A DNA stretch of 64,000 nucleotides from positions 186,001-250,000 of the forward strand of contig NZ_VRTZ01000002.1 in NCBI RefSeq assembly GCF_008017545.1. Reading direction: 5' to 3'. Under the pieces are notes generated by a model. The model did no database searches, was not told where the DNA came from, and saw only the letters and a program-made list of their open reading frames with translations. The position numbers and the translations under genes are program-made. Below are positions 15,956 through 24,144 of this stretch, in pieces (positions within the stretch are counted from its first letter, which is position 1; each line of letters starts with the position of its first letter). The DNA comes from Homoserinibacter sp. GY 40078. Its GTDB lineage: Bacteria; Actinomycetota; Actinomycetes; Actinomycetales; Microbacteriaceae.

Positions 15956-17218
15956 ATGCGCGTCGTTGCGATCGCCGACAGCGACTCGTACGTCAAGTGG
16001 GCGGCGGCGACGCTTGCCGCGCTTCCCGACGACGTCGAACGCTCACTCGTGATCGTCGACACACGTGCCGCGCCGAGCGCGACCCAGCGGAGCGCCGCAC
16101 TCCACGGCAGCGGGATCGGGTCGGACGACGTGACCCTCGCCACCCTTCCTGAGTTGCGCCGAGTCATCGCCCCGCGAGGCGCCGACGTGGTGCTCGTCGC
16201 CACGCGCGGCCCGCAGGCGCGCGTGCTGCTGCGCGAGCTCGCGAAGCTCGACCCGAGGCCGGTGCTGGTGAGCGGGATGCCGGGCATCTCGGTGCCAGCG
16301 ACGCGGAAGGCCCTCATCTTCCGGCACCAGGCCGATCTCTTCGTCGTCCACAGTCGGCGCGAGGTGCGCGAGTTCCGGGTCCTCGCCCGTGAGCTCGGGG
16401 CGGATCGCGCCATCGCGATGGCCGCTCTCCCGTTCGCCCGGGAGTCGGTGGCGCAGCAGGCGGAGGGGGAGGACCTCGTCTTCGCCGTCCAGTCCGTCGT
16501 GCCGGCCGAGCTCGACGACCGACGGGCCGTCGCGCGGATGCTCATCGCTGCGGCGGAGGACGACCCCGGCCGCCGCGTCGTGGTGAAGGTCCGCGCCATG
16601 GGCGCCGAGCGGCAGACCCACGACGAGCGGTTCCCGATCCCCGACCTCATCGCAGCGGAGCTCGAGGGACGACGGATGCCGCAGAACCTCGTCGTGTCGG
16701 GCGAGCCGATGTCCACGGCGCTGGAGCGTGCCCACGGCCTCGTGACCGTGAGCTCCACCGCGGTGCTCGAGGCGATCGCACGGCGCATCCCGGTGATCGC
16801 GCTCGATGACTTCGGTATCTCCCCGGTGCTCATCAACGAGGTGTTCCGCGGGAGCGGACTTTTCGGGGGAGCGGATGACGTCGTGGCGCGCCGTTTCCGC
16901 CACCCCGACCCGTCGTGGGTCGACGACAACTACTTCCACGCGCCCGCACAGGACGACCTCGTGCCGCGTCTCCGTGAGCTCGTCGAGGCCCGCCGCGCAG
17001 GCGAGCTCGCGCCCCGTGCCGCGCAGCCCCTCTGGGGTGGTGCCCTCCGTCTGCGGTGGCAGCGGATGCTGGCGTTCCCAGACAGCGAGCCGCGGTCCGT
17101 CCGTGTGGCGCTGCTCACGGTCGGTGTGCCCGCCCGCGCCGGTGCGGTGCTCGTGCGGCGTGCGCGTCGCGCGGTGCGCGCGTACCGCGGACGCCTGATC
17201 GATCAGACGGTGCCGTAG
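15956..17218 (+). CDS. DUF6716-like putative glycosyltransferase
   Basis: A 420-residue protein, likely a GT-B-fold glycosyltransferase. It opens with a Rossmann-like MRVVAIADSDSYVKW, has a possible nucleotide-binding second half (LVFAVQSVVPAELDD, GLVTVSSTAVLEAIARRIPVIALDDFG) and ends in a basic segment (VRRARRAVRAYRGR) that could sit on the membrane. The TVSSTAVLEA...PVIALD segment resembles the donor site of polysialyltransferase and CDP-glycerol families. I associate this sequence type with DUF6716, annotated in actinobacteria as putative glycosyltransferase; no reaction is known. It follows the synthase gene by 29 bp and its end overlaps the converging Wzt-like gene by 16 bp. Confidence 0.65.
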   Translation: MRVVAIADSDSYVKWAAATLAALPDDVERSLVIVDTRAAPSATQRSAALHGSGIGSDDVTLATLPELRRVIAPRGADVVLVATRGPQARVLLRELAKLDPRPVLVSGMPGISVPATRKALIFRHQADLFVVHSRREVREFRVLARELGADRAIAMAALPFARESVAQQAEGEDLVFAVQSVVPAELDDRRAVARMLIAAAEDDPGRRVVVKVRAMGAERQTHDERFPIPDLIAAELEGRRMPQNLVVSGEPMSTALERAHGLVTVSSTAVLEAIARRIPVIALDDFGISPVLINEVFRGSGLFGGADDVVARRFRHPDPSWVDDNYFHAPAQDDLVPRLRELVEARRAGELAPRAAQPLWGGALRLRWQRMLAFPDSEPRSVRVALLTVGVPARAGAVLVRRARRAVRAYRGRLIDQTVP

Positions 17219-17949
17219 TCGGCGTTGTACCGGTCCACGACCTCGCGGATCGACGCGTCGAGCACGAGGGCGCCCTTGTCGAGGTAGAGCCCGCGCGTGC
17301 AGAACCGCAGCAGATCCCGCTCGCTGTGCGAGACGAAGAACAGGGTCCGTCCGCCCGCGAGCAGCTCCTCGATGCGGCGGTAGCACTTCTCACGGAAGGC
17401 CTTGTCGCCCACCGCGAGAACCTCGTCGACGAGGATGATCGGCTCCTCCAGGCGCGAGATCACCGCGAATGCGATGCGCACCTTCATGCCGCTCGACAGG
17501 TGCTTGTAGGGGGTGTCGACGAAGTCGCCGATCTCGGCGAAATCGATGATCTCGGCGAAGCGCTCGTCGATCTCCCGCCGGGTCATCCCGTGCAGCCCCG
17601 CCGTGAGGTACACGTTGTCGCGCACCGAGAGGTCGTTGACGAAACCGCCGGTGATCTCGATGAGCGGCGCGACCCCTTCGCGGACTTCGACGGCGCCCTC
17701 GTCTGCGTAGACGACCTGCGCCACGAGCTTCAGCAGGGTCGACTTACCCTGGCCGTTGCGGCCCACCACGCCGATCGCCTCGCCCGCGCGCACCTCGAAG
17801 TCGACCCCTCGCAGTGCCCAGAACTCGCCGGGCCGGGTTCGACGGTTGCGGCCCGCGAACAGGTCCTTGAAGCTCCGGCGCGACGAGCGGTTGCGCTTGT
17901 ACCGGATCCCGGCGCCGCGGACGGCGATCACGATGTCCTCGTCGGCCAT
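17203..17949 (-). CDS. ABC transporter ATPase, Wzt/TagH type (polysaccharide export)
   Basis: A 248-residue nucleotide-binding subunit for export of a lipid-linked polysaccharide or teichoic acid. Walker A is GRNGQGKST, the signature is LSSGMKVRIAF and Walker B IILVDEVLAVGD, followed by the switch His in FVSHSERD; the SSGMK signature and EVLAVGD are typical of Wzt/TagH. The usual C-terminal carbohydrate-binding domain of Wzt (which makes those proteins about 400 residues) is absent, so any polymer recognition is done elsewhere. The start ATG shares one base with the permease stop (TGATG), a coupled operon with the permease first. Confidence 0.93.
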   Translation of the reverse strand: MADEDIVIAVRGAGIRYKRNRSSRRSFKDLFAGRNRRTRPGEFWALRGVDFEVRAGEAIGVVGRNGQGKSTLLKLVAQVVYADEGAVEVREGVAPLIEITGGFVNDLSVRDNVYLTAGLHGMTRREIDERFAEIIDFAEIGDFVDTPYKHLSSGMKVRIAFAVISRLEEPIILVDEVLAVGDKAFREKCYRRIEELLAGGRTLFFVSHSERDLLRFCTRGLYLDKGALVLDASIREVVDRYNADYGTV

Positions 17950-18770
17950 CAGATCTCCTTCAGCACCGTGCGGATGGTGCGCGAGAACACCGCGGTACCG
18001 ATGGCGAGCAGTCCCAGCGAGATCACCGCGGCGATCCCCACCGCGAACCAGTCGAGCTCCTGCGGGAAGAACGCCGCGCGGTAGAGCGAGAAGATACCGG
18101 TCAACGGGTTGAAGGCGCCCCAGAAGTGGAAGTCGATGGGGGTCGTGGGCAGGTCGCGGATGCCGTAGATGATGGGCGAGGCGTAGAAGACGAATCGCAG
18201 GGCGAGCTTCACGGCACGCTCGAGGTCGCGGAAGAACACGACGAGGGGCGCGACGATCAGGCCGATGCCCACGGTGAGGATCGTCTGCAGCACGATCGCG
18301 AGGATCGACCACAGGGCTTCCGGATGCAGCTGCGCCGGGTCGTCCGTCCACAGGCTGAGCACCGCGAACACGACGAGCACGGGGATGCTCGCGAGGAACT
18401 CGATGCCCTTGGAGAGCACCAGTCGCGTGACCCAGATGGTGCGGGGGATCGTAGTGGAGCGGATGAGCTTGGACTCGCGGGTGAACGCGCGCGTGCAGTC
18501 CGACACGGCGCCGGTGAACCACATCCAGGGCAGGAGCCCGCTCAGCAGGAACACGAGGTACGGCTCGTGTCCGACGCCGCGGTGGAAGATCTGCGTGAAG
18601 ACGAACCAGTAGATCGCCGCCATGACGAGCGGGTCGAGGATCGACCAGAAGTATCCGAGGAACGACGTGGAGTAACGGACTTTGAGATCGCGAGTGGTCA
18701 GCAGCCAGAGCGAGCGCCGGTAGCGAGTGAACGGCGACCAATCGCGTCGGGACAGCGCGGCAGAGGTCAC
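17949..18770 (-). CDS. ABC transporter permease, Wzm/TagG type (polysaccharide export)
   Basis: A 273-residue ABC-2 permease with about six membrane segments (LVMAAIYWFVFTQIF, LVFLLSGLLPWMWFTGAV, FLASIPVLVVFAVLSLW and others). The N-terminal LLTTRDLKVRYSTSFLGYFWSILDPL is the hallmark of the Wzm/TagG group, and the periplasmic AFFPQELDWF segment is also typical. With the ATPase it should move the finished lipid-linked polymer across the membrane. Start GTG 18770, directly behind its own -10 element and without a ribosome site. Confidence 0.92.
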   Translation of the reverse strand: MTSAALSRRDWSPFTRYRRSLWLLTTRDLKVRYSTSFLGYFWSILDPLVMAAIYWFVFTQIFHRGVGHEPYLVFLLSGLLPWMWFTGAVSDCTRAFTRESKLIRSTTIPRTIWVTRLVLSKGIEFLASIPVLVVFAVLSLWTDDPAQLHPEALWSILAIVLQTILTVGIGLIVAPLVVFFRDLERAVKLALRFVFYASPIIYGIRDLPTTPIDFHFWGAFNPLTGIFSLYRAAFFPQELDWFAVGIAAVISLGLLAIGTAVFSRTIRTVLKEI

Positions 18771-18782
18771 CGCAACAATCTA
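18771..18782 (-). promoter_or_regulatory. -10 element before the Wzm-type permease
   Basis: TAGATT (complement of 18777-18782), 6 nt, then GTG 18770. This would drive the two-gene exporter operon as a leaderless transcript. Confidence 0.5.
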
Positions 18783-18822
18783 GCCGGGTGAGACGCCGTG
18801 GATGCTCGCGGCACCGCCGAAC

Positions 18823-19515
18823 TCAGACGAAGAGGTTGGCGCGCTCGAGGTCTTCGGCGAAGTCGATCTCGACCGCGTAGAGGTCGCTGATGTCCACCGG
18901 CTGGAAGCGGACGCCGTCGTGCTCGATCGCGAGCTCGATTCCGCGCTCGAAGTAGTCCTGCGCGTCCACGCGCTGCAGCTGGCGCACGAGCGCCGCCTTG
19001 TCGCGGCTCGAGACGAAGTTGATCCCGACGGCCTCGCCGAGCCCGTCGCGGACGGTCTTCGACAGCTCGCAGATGTGGCCGGTCTCGTCGATCGTGTACT
19101 TGACCTCTTCGTCCGACACCTTCGAGGTGTTGACTGTCACAAAACTCTGGTCGCGCGCGATGAGATCACCGGCGCGCACGAGCGCCTCCGGGTCGAAGAC
19201 GACATCGCCGTTCATCCAGAGCACGCCGCCGTCCTTCGTCGCCTGGAGGGCGCGGAGGAGGCTCTTGGAGGTGTTCGTCTGGTCGTACGCCTCGTTGTAG
19301 ACGTAGTCGACGTGCGGGAACGCCTCGATGATGTGCTCGAGCTTGTAGCCCACGACGGTCGTGATCGACACGTCGCGACCGAAGGCCTGGTGGATGTTGT
19401 CGTGCTGCTGCCCCATGATGGTGCGGCCGTCGCCGAGCTCGGTCAGCGGCTTGGGCAGTGAGCGGCCCAGTCGGCTGCCCATGCCCGCGGCAAGGATGAC
19501 GATCTGGGTGGTCAC
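18823..19515 (-). CDS. LicC-like nucleotidyltransferase
   Basis: A 230-residue nucleotidyltransferase. The N-terminal IVILAAGMGSRLGRSLPKPL is the NTP-binding motif of the family, and WMNGDVVFD holds the metal-binding Asp. Size and layout resemble phosphocholine cytidylyltransferase LicC and small CTP-dependent enzymes that make CDP-activated alcohols, rather than hexose-1-phosphate transferases, so it may supply a CDP-linked precursor for the polymer. GTG 19515 is chosen: GAGGAG precedes it and the protein then begins right at the first beta strand; the longer frame from 19602 lacks both. It sits 52 bp upstream of the exporter operon on the same strand. Confidence 0.8.
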   Translation of the reverse strand: MTTQIVILAAGMGSRLGRSLPKPLTELGDGRTIMGQQHDNIHQAFGRDVSITTVVGYKLEHIIEAFPHVDYVYNEAYDQTNTSKSLLRALQATKDGGVLWMNGDVVFDPEALVRAGDLIARDQSFVTVNTSKVSDEEVKYTIDETGHICELSKTVRDGLGEAVGINFVSSRDKAALVRQLQRVDAQDYFERGIELAIEHDGVRFQPVDISDLYAVEIDFAEDLERANLFV

Positions 19516-19758
19516 GGGGTCTCCTCGGTGGTGTATCGAGCCCCACGAGGCAGCGACGCCATCCGCGTCAATGCTGCCGGGGCAAAGTTCAGGACACGCC
19601 ATCGTGCTTTATGGATTTTAGCGATGGACGCCGGGAAGTCACGGTCCGTTTACCTGTTGTTCCCGTTTTGTGATGAGTCTTCCAGGCGTTGCCCGGGGTG
19701 CGGATCATCCTCGGGATTGATCTCTGTGCCCGCCGGCTGAGCGGACCTCCGCTGTTGA
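19516..19758. other. Intergenic region between polymer locus and ABC exporter
   Basis: No gene seen. The stretch around 19605-19675 (GCTTTATGGATTTTAGC and GTTGTTCCCGTTTTGTG) is the most AT-rich part of this area and probably holds promoter elements for the minus-strand nucleotidyltransferase, possibly at the edge of the locus. Confidence 0.4.
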
Positions 19759-19770
19759 TACGGTGAACCG
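19759..19770 (+). promoter_or_regulatory. -10 element before the ABC ATPase
   Basis: TACGGT at 19759-19764, then 6 nt, then GTG 19771. No ribosome site. Confidence 0.4.
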
Positions 19771-20892
19771 GTGGAGTCAGAGCCCACCACCCCCGCATCC
19801 TCCCCCCGGCGACCGTCCGGCACGTCTGCGTGGCGTGGTTCCGCTTCCGTAGCCTCTCGTTCACGAAGCGGTCGGCCTCGGGTCGATGTGTCGCGCCCGC
19901 GCGCCGTGGTGGATGCAGAGGCCAAGGAGGCCGCGGCAGCGCTCGCCGTGGTCGAGGCGGCTGAGGCGGCTGAGGAGATGCTCGTGGCCGAGGGGCCCGA
20001 CGTCGAGACTTCGACGCTCGACCCTGCGCCCGCCGAGGTGCTCGAGCCTGCACCCGTTCCCGCCCCGAAGAAGCGGCCGGTGCGCCGAACTGCAGGTGCC
20101 CCGCCGGTGGCGGAGACGACGTCGGAGACGTCCGAGCTCGCGTTGGCGGTGACCGGCCTCACGAAGTACTTCGGCGATTCGCCGGCCGTCGACGGGATCG
20201 ATCTCGAGGTGAAGCCCGGATCCTTCTTCGGCGTGGTCGGCCCGAACGGCGCGGGGAAGACCACGACGTTGTCGATGCTCACGGGCCTTCTGCGCCCCGA
20301 TGCGGGCGTGGTCCGCGTGTTCGGTCTCGACGTGTGGGACAACCCGGCACTCGCGAAGCGCACCATCGGTGTGTTGCCCGATCGTCTGCGTCTCTTCGAC
20401 CGTCTGACCGGCGCCGAGTTCCTGCACCATGCGGGAACCCTGCGCGGACTCGATCGGATGACGACCTCGCAGCGGGCAGCGGACCTGGCGGTTGCGTTCG
20501 GCCTGGAGCATTCGCTTCACCGGCTGGTGTCGGATTACTCGGCCGGCATGACCAAGAAGATCGCGTTGGCCGCCGCGATGATTCATGCTCCGCGATTGCT
20601 CGTGCTCGACGAGCCGTTCGAGTCGGTGGATCCGGTGTCGACGTCGCGGGTGCTCGATGTGCTGCGGAAGTTCACGGCAGCAGGCGGAACCGTGGTGCTG
20701 TCGAGTCACAGCATGGAGCTCACCGAGAGCGTGTGCGATGCCATCGCGGTGATCGTGGACGGCCGGGTTCTGGCCGAAGGGCCGACGGCGGAGCTTCTCG
20801 AGGGCCGCAGCCTCGAGGAGCGGTTCGTCGAGCTGGCCGGTGGCGAGGCGGCGGTGGAGGGCATGGAGTGGTTGCACAACTTCTCCGACTGA
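19771..20892 (+). CDS. ABC transporter ATPase with long N-terminal extension
   Basis: A 373-residue ATP-binding protein. The first 125 residues are Ala/Pro/Glu/Arg-rich low-complexity sequence (with a basic patch, then an Ala/Glu helix-forming run) and are not part of the usual fold. The ABC domain then starts at ELALAVTGLTKYFG with Walker A GPNGAGKTT near residue 160, signature YSAGMTKKIALA, Walker B LLVLDEPFE and switch His in LSSHSME. The DEPFESVDP form is seen in ABC-2 exporter ATPases. It overlaps the permease gene by 25 bp. Substrate unknown. Confidence 0.88.
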   Translation: MESEPTTPASSPRRPSGTSAWRGSASVASRSRSGRPRVDVSRPRAVVDAEAKEAAAALAVVEAAEAAEEMLVAEGPDVETSTLDPAPAEVLEPAPVPAPKKRPVRRTAGAPPVAETTSETSELALAVTGLTKYFGDSPAVDGIDLEVKPGSFFGVVGPNGAGKTTTLSMLTGLLRPDAGVVRVFGLDVWDNPALAKRTIGVLPDRLRLFDRLTGAEFLHHAGTLRGLDRMTTSQRAADLAVAFGLEHSLHRLVSDYSAGMTKKIALAAAMIHAPRLLVLDEPFESVDPVSTSRVLDVLRKFTAAGGTVVLSSHSMELTESVCDAIAVIVDGRVLAEGPTAELLEGRSLEERFVELAGGEAAVEGMEWLHNFSD

Positions 20893-22469
20893 GGCTGCGG
20901 GTTCTGCTCAACGCGTTCCGGCGTCCGCCGGGGCAGGCCTTCGGGCTGGCGGTCGTGCTGGTGCTCGCGGTGGTCGGCGCCGCCGTGTTGTGGTTTGCCG
21001 CCCCGGCGCTCACAGACACCGACGGACCGTTCGCGATCAGCGCGACCGTGGTGATCGGGTCGTGGCTGGTGCTGGCCTCGTTGCTGCTTCCGTTGATGCT
21101 GGTGCGCCGCGAGGATCTGCCCCCGCGGGCGTTCCTCGGGTATCCGATCTCGTCGGCCGCCGTGTGCGTGGCGCTCTTCGTGTTCCTCATCGTGGGGCCT
21201 GGGATCCTCATCGTTCCGATCGCTTTCGCGCCGGTGCGGGCGTGGTCGGATCCGCTTTCCGTGCAGATGGCGTGGGCCGCTGCTCCGCTGCTTCTGCTGC
21301 AGGGGCTGCTGACGATGTCTCTCGCCCGTCGGGGTGGGGTGGCGCTTCGGCGGCGGCCTCGGCTCGGACGGCTGGTGCGGGTCGTCGGCACGGTCGTTCT
21401 GATCGTCGTGGGGGTCGCGGCGCTGCTCGAGATCGCTCGACGTGTTCCTGAGCTCCTCTGGGTTGTCCGGCTCGGTCGGCCGTTCTACGGCATGGTGGGC
21501 GGTCTGGTCGACGCGCTCGCGTTGACGCCGTTCGGGATGCTGTGGGCGGCGCCGGGAACTGCCACGAGCTGGGTGGACGATCCGGCCGCGGGGTGGCGCA
21601 TGATCGGCGCGGGGGCCGTGCTGGTCGTGGTGCTCGCGGTCGCGTGGTTCGCGATGACGGGCGCGCAGCTCTCGGCTACGCGGCGGCATCCGCGTCCGCG
21701 GCGGGCACGCGCGCCTGGCTGGTTCCGGCGTTTCCCGGCGACGTCGGCCGGGGCGATCGCGGGGCGTTCGTTCACCTACTGGGTGCGCGATCCGAGGTAT
21801 CTCGCGATCTTCGTGATGATCCCTGTGATCCCGGCGCTCATGCTGCTCGCCTTGTGGGTCGGCGGGGTGCCGTTCTCGATCTCGGTGCTCGTCCCGCTGC
21901 CGGTGCTGACGCTTCTGGTGGCGTGGTCGACGCTGCACAACGATGTGGCGTACGACTCGACGGCGGTGTGGCAGCATGTCGCGTCGCCGACTCAGGGCGC
22001 GGCCGATCGTTCGGGCCGGGCGGTGCCGGTGCTCATCTGGGGCACCTTGCTGTTGGCGGCAGGCATTCCCTTGACCGCGTGGGGGCACGGCGCGACGGAT
22101 GTCGTCGTCCCTCTGACGGGCGTGTGCGTGGCTCTGCTGCTCGGCGGTGTCGGCATCGCGAGCGCGTTCTCGGCGCGTTTCCCGTATGCCGCCCCGCGTC
22201 CGGGGGATCGCGCGTGGCAGTCTCCGCAGGTGCCGGGCAGCCAGGGCGGTGTTGCTCAGTCGATGTCGATCCTGCTGACGTTGCTGGTGGCTGCGCCCGC
22301 GTTGGGGGCGTCGGCGTTGTGGTGGCTGCATGGCGGTTTCTGGGGCTGGGTGGCGCTGGCTGCGGGTGTCGGGGCCGGTCTGACCGCGTATGCGGGTGGT
22401 CTTCGTGCCGGGGGTGCGACGTTCGACCGTCGCGGGCCGGAGCTGTTGGCGTTCACGTCGCGCAACTGA
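20868..22469 (+). CDS. Large ABC-2-type permease, substrate unknown
   Basis: A 533-residue polytopic membrane protein with about 10-12 hydrophobic segments (AFGLAVVLVLAVVGAAVLWF, LFVFLIVGPGILIVPIAF, VVLIVVGVAALLEIA, AIFVMIPVIPALMLLALWVG, VALLLGGVGIASAF and others). A cytoplasmic loop around 250-300 is basic and Arg/Pro-rich. GTG 20868 has GGAGG at 20856-20860 and begins just before the first basic helix; it lies within the ATPase gene, so the two are translationally coupled. The size and topology suit the permease of a two-gene exporter, with the ATPase as partner. I do not recognise a specific substrate family. Confidence 0.82.
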   Translation: MVAQLLRLRLRVLLNAFRRPPGQAFGLAVVLVLAVVGAAVLWFAAPALTDTDGPFAISATVVIGSWLVLASLLLPLMLVRREDLPPRAFLGYPISSAAVCVALFVFLIVGPGILIVPIAFAPVRAWSDPLSVQMAWAAAPLLLLQGLLTMSLARRGGVALRRRPRLGRLVRVVGTVVLIVVGVAALLEIARRVPELLWVVRLGRPFYGMVGGLVDALALTPFGMLWAAPGTATSWVDDPAAGWRMIGAGAVLVVVLAVAWFAMTGAQLSATRRHPRPRRARAPGWFRRFPATSAGAIAGRSFTYWVRDPRYLAIFVMIPVIPALMLLALWVGGVPFSISVLVPLPVLTLLVAWSTLHNDVAYDSTAVWQHVASPTQGAADRSGRAVPVLIWGTLLLAAGIPLTAWGHGATDVVVPLTGVCVALLLGGVGIASAFSARFPYAAPRPGDRAWQSPQVPGSQGGVAQSMSILLTLLVAAPALGASALWWLHGGFWGWVALAAGVGAGLTAYAGGLRAGGATFDRRGPELLAFTSRN

Positions 22470-22496
22470 GGCCTGCGTCGGGGGCGCGTTCGCACG

Positions 22497-22508
22497 TAAT
22501 CTGGGCGT
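22497..22508 (+). promoter_or_regulatory. -10 element before the DUF3039 gene
   Basis: TAATCT at 22497-22502, 6 nt GGGCGT, then ATG 22509; no ribosome site upstream. Confidence 0.5.
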
Positions 22509-22772
22509 ATGAGCGATGTGGATGCGGATCGGGTCGGCGGCGGCACGGATGTGTTGGACCGTGAGCTCGAGAAGCTTCTCGAGGGGGAGCTGACGGAGGA
22601 TGGCGAGCACGATCGCTTCGCGCACTACGTGAAGAAGGACAAGATCGTGGAGTCCGCGGTGACGGGTAAGCCTGTGCGCGCTCTGTGCGGCAAGAAGTGG
22701 GTGCCGGGCCGCGATCCGTCGAAGTTCCCGGTGTGCCCGGATTGCAAGAAGATCTACGAGGCGTTGATCTAG
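22509..22772 (+). CDS. DUF3039 family small protein with a zinc-ribbon-like motif
   Basis: An 87-residue protein conserved in actinobacteria as DUF3039. It has an acidic N-terminal half (VLDRELEKLLEGELTEDGEHDRFAH) and a C-terminal part with ALCGKKWVPGRDPSKFPVCPDCKKIYEAL, in which Cys60 and the CPxC pair (about 76-79) with His39 could hold a zinc ion. Function unknown; DUF3039 is often found near nicotinate phosphoribosyltransferase, as here. It converges on that gene with a 4-bp overlap of the stop codons. Confidence 0.88.
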   Translation: MSDVDADRVGGGTDVLDRELEKLLEGELTEDGEHDRFAHYVKKDKIVESAVTGKPVRALCGKKWVPGRDPSKFPVCPDCKKIYEALI

Positions 22773-24094
22773 CTGCCGCTGGGCGTGCCCTGCTCGATGT
22801 AGCGGGTGGGGATCGCGGGTTCTCCGCGGGAGAGCCGTCGGGCGTCGTCGGGGAGTTCGGTGATGGCGCGGGCGTGGTGTTCGCGGGCGTTGGTGACGCC
22901 TTCAGGGCCGAGTGCGGTTGGTTCCGGTGCGCCGTGGCGGACGAGCTCGGTGTGGAGGGCGCGTCCCGTTTCGGGGGTGATGCCGGTGGGTGCGGCGTCG
23001 ATGTGGATGTCTTCGGAGGTCGCGGTGCCGTCGCGGAGTGCGCGGACGGGGTGCTTGCGTCCGCCGACGGTGGCTTTGCCTTCGGAGGTCTTGCCGACGC
23101 TCTTCCAGGTGCCGTCGGGGTCGTGCCGGGCGACGAGTTTGTAGACCATTCCTGCGGCGGGGGCGCCGGATCCGGTGACGAGTGAGGTGCCGACTCCGTA
23201 GGCGTCGACGGGTGCGGATGCGAGGGCGGCGATGGCGTGTTCGTCGAGGTCGTTGGTGACGGTGATGCGGGTGTCGGTCGCGCCGAGCCGGTCGAGTTGT
23301 CGGCGGACGTCGCGCACGACGACTCCGAGGTCGCCGGAGTCGATGCGGACGGCGCCGAGACGGGTGCCTGCCGCGCGGACGGCGTTCTCGACTCCTTGCC
23401 GGATGTCGTAGGTGTCGACGAGCAGGGTGGTTTCGGGCCCGAGGCTCGCGACTTGGGCGGCGAACGCTTCCTCTTCGGTGGGGAAGAGCAGGGTGAACGC
23501 GTGGGCGGCGGTGCCCATGGTGGGCACGCCCCATCGGCGTCCTGCTTCGAGGTTGGAGGTGGCGGCGAATCCGGCGATGTAGGCGGCGCGTGCGGCGGCG
23601 ATGGCGGAGTGTTCGCCGGTGCGTCGGGATCCCATTTCTGAGAGGGGTCGGCCTTGGGCGGCGGAGACCATGCGGGCGGCGGCGCTTGCGACGGCGGTGT
23701 CGTAGTTGAGGATCGAGAGCGCGAGGGTTTCGATCACGACACCTTGGGCGAACCCGGATTCGACGACGAGCAGGGGGGAGCCGGGGAAGTACAGCTCACC
23801 TTCGCGGTATCCGCGAATATTGCCGCTGAACTGGTACGCCTCGAGCCAGTCGAGGCCTTCGGCGGAGACCACGTTGTTGCGTTTCAGCCAGCCGAGTTCG
23901 TCGGCGGTGAATCGGAAGTCGTGGATCGCGTCGAGGAGGCGCCCGATCCCTGCGACGACGCCGTAGCGGCGCCCGTCGGGGAGTCGTCGCGCGAAGAGCT
24001 CGAAGACGGCGGGGCGTTCGGCGACGCCTGCACGGAGGGCCGCGTCGATCATGGTGAGTTCGTATCGGTCGGTGTGCAGCGCCGTCGACGTCAT
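22769..24094 (-). CDS. pncB: Nicotinate phosphoribosyltransferase
   Basis: A 441-residue enzyme of the NAD salvage route that joins nicotinate to PRPP. It opens with LHTDRYELTMIDAALRAG, the usual start of the family, followed by AVFELFARRLPDGRRYGVVAG; the catalytic His lies in MGSRRTGEHSAIAAARAAYIAGF; the PRPP-binding part is visible as VRIDSGDLGVV and VTNDLDEHAI, and the motif GVGTSLVTGSGAPAAG closes the phosphate site. ATG 24094 is chosen over 24151 because the N-terminal extension is proline-rich filler and the ATG stands 7 nt behind a -10 element. Confidence 0.94.
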   Translation of the reverse strand: MTSTALHTDRYELTMIDAALRAGVAERPAVFELFARRLPDGRRYGVVAGIGRLLDAIHDFRFTADELGWLKRNNVVSAEGLDWLEAYQFSGNIRGYREGELYFPGSPLLVVESGFAQGVVIETLALSILNYDTAVASAAARMVSAAQGRPLSEMGSRRTGEHSAIAAARAAYIAGFAATSNLEAGRRWGVPTMGTAAHAFTLLFPTEEEAFAAQVASLGPETTLLVDTYDIRQGVENAVRAAGTRLGAVRIDSGDLGVVVRDVRRQLDRLGATDTRITVTNDLDEHAIAALASAPVDAYGVGTSLVTGSGAPAAGMVYKLVARHDPDGTWKSVGKTSEGKATVGGRKHPVRALRDGTATSEDIHIDAAPTGITPETGRALHTELVRHGAPEPTALGPEGVTNAREHHARAITELPDDARRLSRGEPAIPTRYIEQGTPSGS

Positions 24095-24107
24095 GGTGTT
24101 CAGCGTA
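24095..24107 (-). promoter_or_regulatory. -10 element before pncB
   Basis: TACGCT (complement of 24102-24107) followed by 7 nt and the ATG at 24094. Identical hexamer to the one before murI. Confidence 0.5.
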
Positions 24108-24144
24108 GGGCGCGAGGTGGGGGGCTGAGGTTGCGGCGGCGGTG

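Noticed and set aside
17203-18741. 512-residue frame apparently fusing the exporter permease and ATPase
   Set aside because: The permease is read in another frame (17949-18770) and the ATPase starts at 17949; the upstream part of the 512-residue frame is a shadow.
20706-22625. 639-residue open frame opposite the ABC permease
   Set aside because: Arg/His/Pro/Gln-rich shadow; the plus strand has clear membrane segments and a coupled start.
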